From Thermoplasmatota archaeon (GTDB lineage Archaea; Thermoplasmatota; Thermoplasmata; RBG-16-68-12; JAJISG01): 6,809 nucleotides of DNA. Position 1 is the first letter of the stretch. Every line of letters begins with the position of its first letter. Below, in pieces: positions 6,095-6,809 of the stretch. The notes beneath the pieces were generated by a model. That model saw nothing but the letters and a program-made list of their open reading frames with translations. It made no database searches and had not been told where the DNA came from. The stretch spans positions 1 through 6,809 of the forward strand of contig JAJISG010000126.1 of assembly GCA_022848835.1 (NCBI GenBank), given 5' to 3'. A program made the translations under genes and the position numbers.

Positions 6095-6499
6095 ATGGAT
6101 GAGCTCCAGAGGATCAGAGAGGCGAAACTGAAGGGACTGTTAGAGAGGGCTATGGAGAAACCTCAGAAGGAGGTCTTGGAAGCCCCATTCGATGTGTCAG
6201 ACAGTGATTTCGATGAACAGCTGCTGAACCACGACCTCATCCTCGTGGACTTCTGGGCCCCTTGGTGCGGACCCTGTAGAATGGTGGGCCCTGTCGTTCG
6301 TCAACTAGCCAAGGACTACAGCGGAAGAGTTGCCTTTGGTAAGCTCAACACCGACGAGAATCCCAAGACGTCCCTGAAGTACAGGGTCATGTCAATACCC
6401 ACCCTCATTCTCTTCAAGAAGGGGAAGTCAGTGGAGGTAACTGTGGGAGCCGCTCCGAGGCGGAACATAGAGGCGATGATCCAGAAGCATCTTACCTAG
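6095..6499 (+). CDS. Thioredoxin with N-terminal helical extension
   Basis: This 134-residue cytosolic thioredoxin should reduce protein disulfides, recharged by a thioredoxin reductase not in this window. The fold begins at about residue 31; the active site WCGPC is at 57-61 within [12 protein letters not shown], the cis-proline is Pro102 in SIPTLILF, and the final helix ends at the C-terminus. A typical thioredoxin has about 105 residues, so about 30 are extra at the N-terminus. They form a charged, probably helical segment ([19 protein letters not shown]). The ATG at 6095 has no strong ribosome-binding motif, and no other ATG lies in frame until residue 20, so the extension is likely real. 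The gene is convergent with the Mrp-type ATPase, with overlapping stops. The proximity of a thiol reductant to an Fe-S assembly protein is suggestive but may be chance. Confidence 0.95.
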   Translation: MDELQRIREAKLKGLLERAMEKPQKEVLEAPFDVSDSDFDEQLLNHDLILVDFWAPWCGPCRMVGPVVRQLAKDYSGRVAFGKLNTDENPKTSLKYRVMSIPTLILFKKGKSVEVTVGAAPRRNIEAMIQKHLT

Positions 6500-6809
6500 G
6501 CTTTCTGCCCACCACTCTCCACAACCTCGAGCACTCTATCTACGATTCTCATGAAGGCCTTCGTCGTGTCTGAATCGGGATGAGCGATGACGAAGGGCCT
6601 GCCCTCGTCTCCGCATATGACGACCTGAGGATCCAATGGGATGCGCCCCAGGAAGTTGAGTCCGAGATCCTTGGCAGCCAACTCACCTCCACCGCTTCTG
6701 AAAATGTCGACGTGATGCCCGCACTCGGGACAGCTGAAGCCACTCATGTTCTCCACGATGCCAACAATCGGCATGTTGAGGGTCTTCGCAAAGGAGATGG
6801 CCTTTCTCA
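6496..6809 (-). CDS. Mrp/NBP35 family Fe-S cluster carrier ATPase (partial, N-terminus off window)
   Basis: These are the C-terminal 103 residues of a P-loop ATPase of the Mrp/ApbC/NBP35 family, which binds and passes on Fe-S clusters in the cytosol. Visible family features are [14 protein letters not shown], a CPEC pair in [12 protein letters not shown] that matches the cluster-binding CxxC, and [23 protein letters not shown] followed by the usual [11 protein letters not shown] segment. Residues upstream of the internal Met ([11 protein letters not shown]) continue the family pattern to the window edge, so the ORF does not begin at the ATG at 6774. The Walker A region lies outside. The stop overlaps that of the convergent thioredoxin gene in a shared CTAG. 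Family assignment is very secure. Confidence 0.93.
   Translation of the reverse strand, partial: RKAISFAKTLNMPIVGIVENMSGFSCPECGHHVDIFRSGGGELAAKDLGLNFLGRIPLDPQVVICGDEGRPFVIAHPDSDTTKAFMRIVDRVLEVVESGGQKA

Overview
The window reads as archaeal, most likely euryarchaeal and perhaps Thermoplasmatota-like. A DUF835 membrane protein and a short KaiC/RAD55-type ATPase are typical archaeal families. Start sites are preceded by TATA-like boxes or short GGAGG/GAGGT motifs, and Arg is often AGG/AGA. GC content is a little above 50% by eye. The lineage is inferred from gene content only. The window is gene dense, with no stretch over 300 bases lacking a gene, and I saw no tRNA, rRNA, mobile element or CRISPR array.

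Positions 1-4544 hold five minus-strand genes. In transcription order they are: a 437-residue protein with class I terpene-synthase-like metal motifs (3231-4544); a KaiC/RecA-like ATPase (2418-3155); a polyprenyl diphosphate synthase (1370-2338); a UbiE-like class I methyltransferase (647-1366); and the N-terminal part of a geranylgeranyl-reductase-family flavoprotein that runs off the left edge. The last three are packed with a 3-bp gap or essentially none, so they look like one operon. Together they could make a polyprenyl chain, methylate an acceptor such as a quinone, and saturate prenyl double bonds. The chain-length site of the synthase looks like that of long-chain quinone-tail enzymes rather than C20 lipid enzymes. 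The terpene-synthase-like gene upstream adds a possible second fate for a prenyl diphosphate, but the 75-bp and 79-bp gaps carry their own promoter-like elements, so it may be transcribed separately.

Positions 4691-5995 hold a divergent plus-strand gene for a multi-pass membrane protein with a C-terminal DUF835 domain, probably sensory or regulatory. A short gap then leads to a thioredoxin with an N-terminal helical extension (6095-6499). It converges on the C-terminal part of an Mrp/NBP35-type Fe-S cluster carrier ATPase (6496 to the right edge). The two stop codons share one CTAG.

The observations most worth following are the terpene-synthase-like protein (DDLID, an Arg exactly 46 residues before an NSE-like triad), the missing start codon of the reductase together with a slippery heptamer in the upstream gene, and the inverted repeat over the ATPase promoter.
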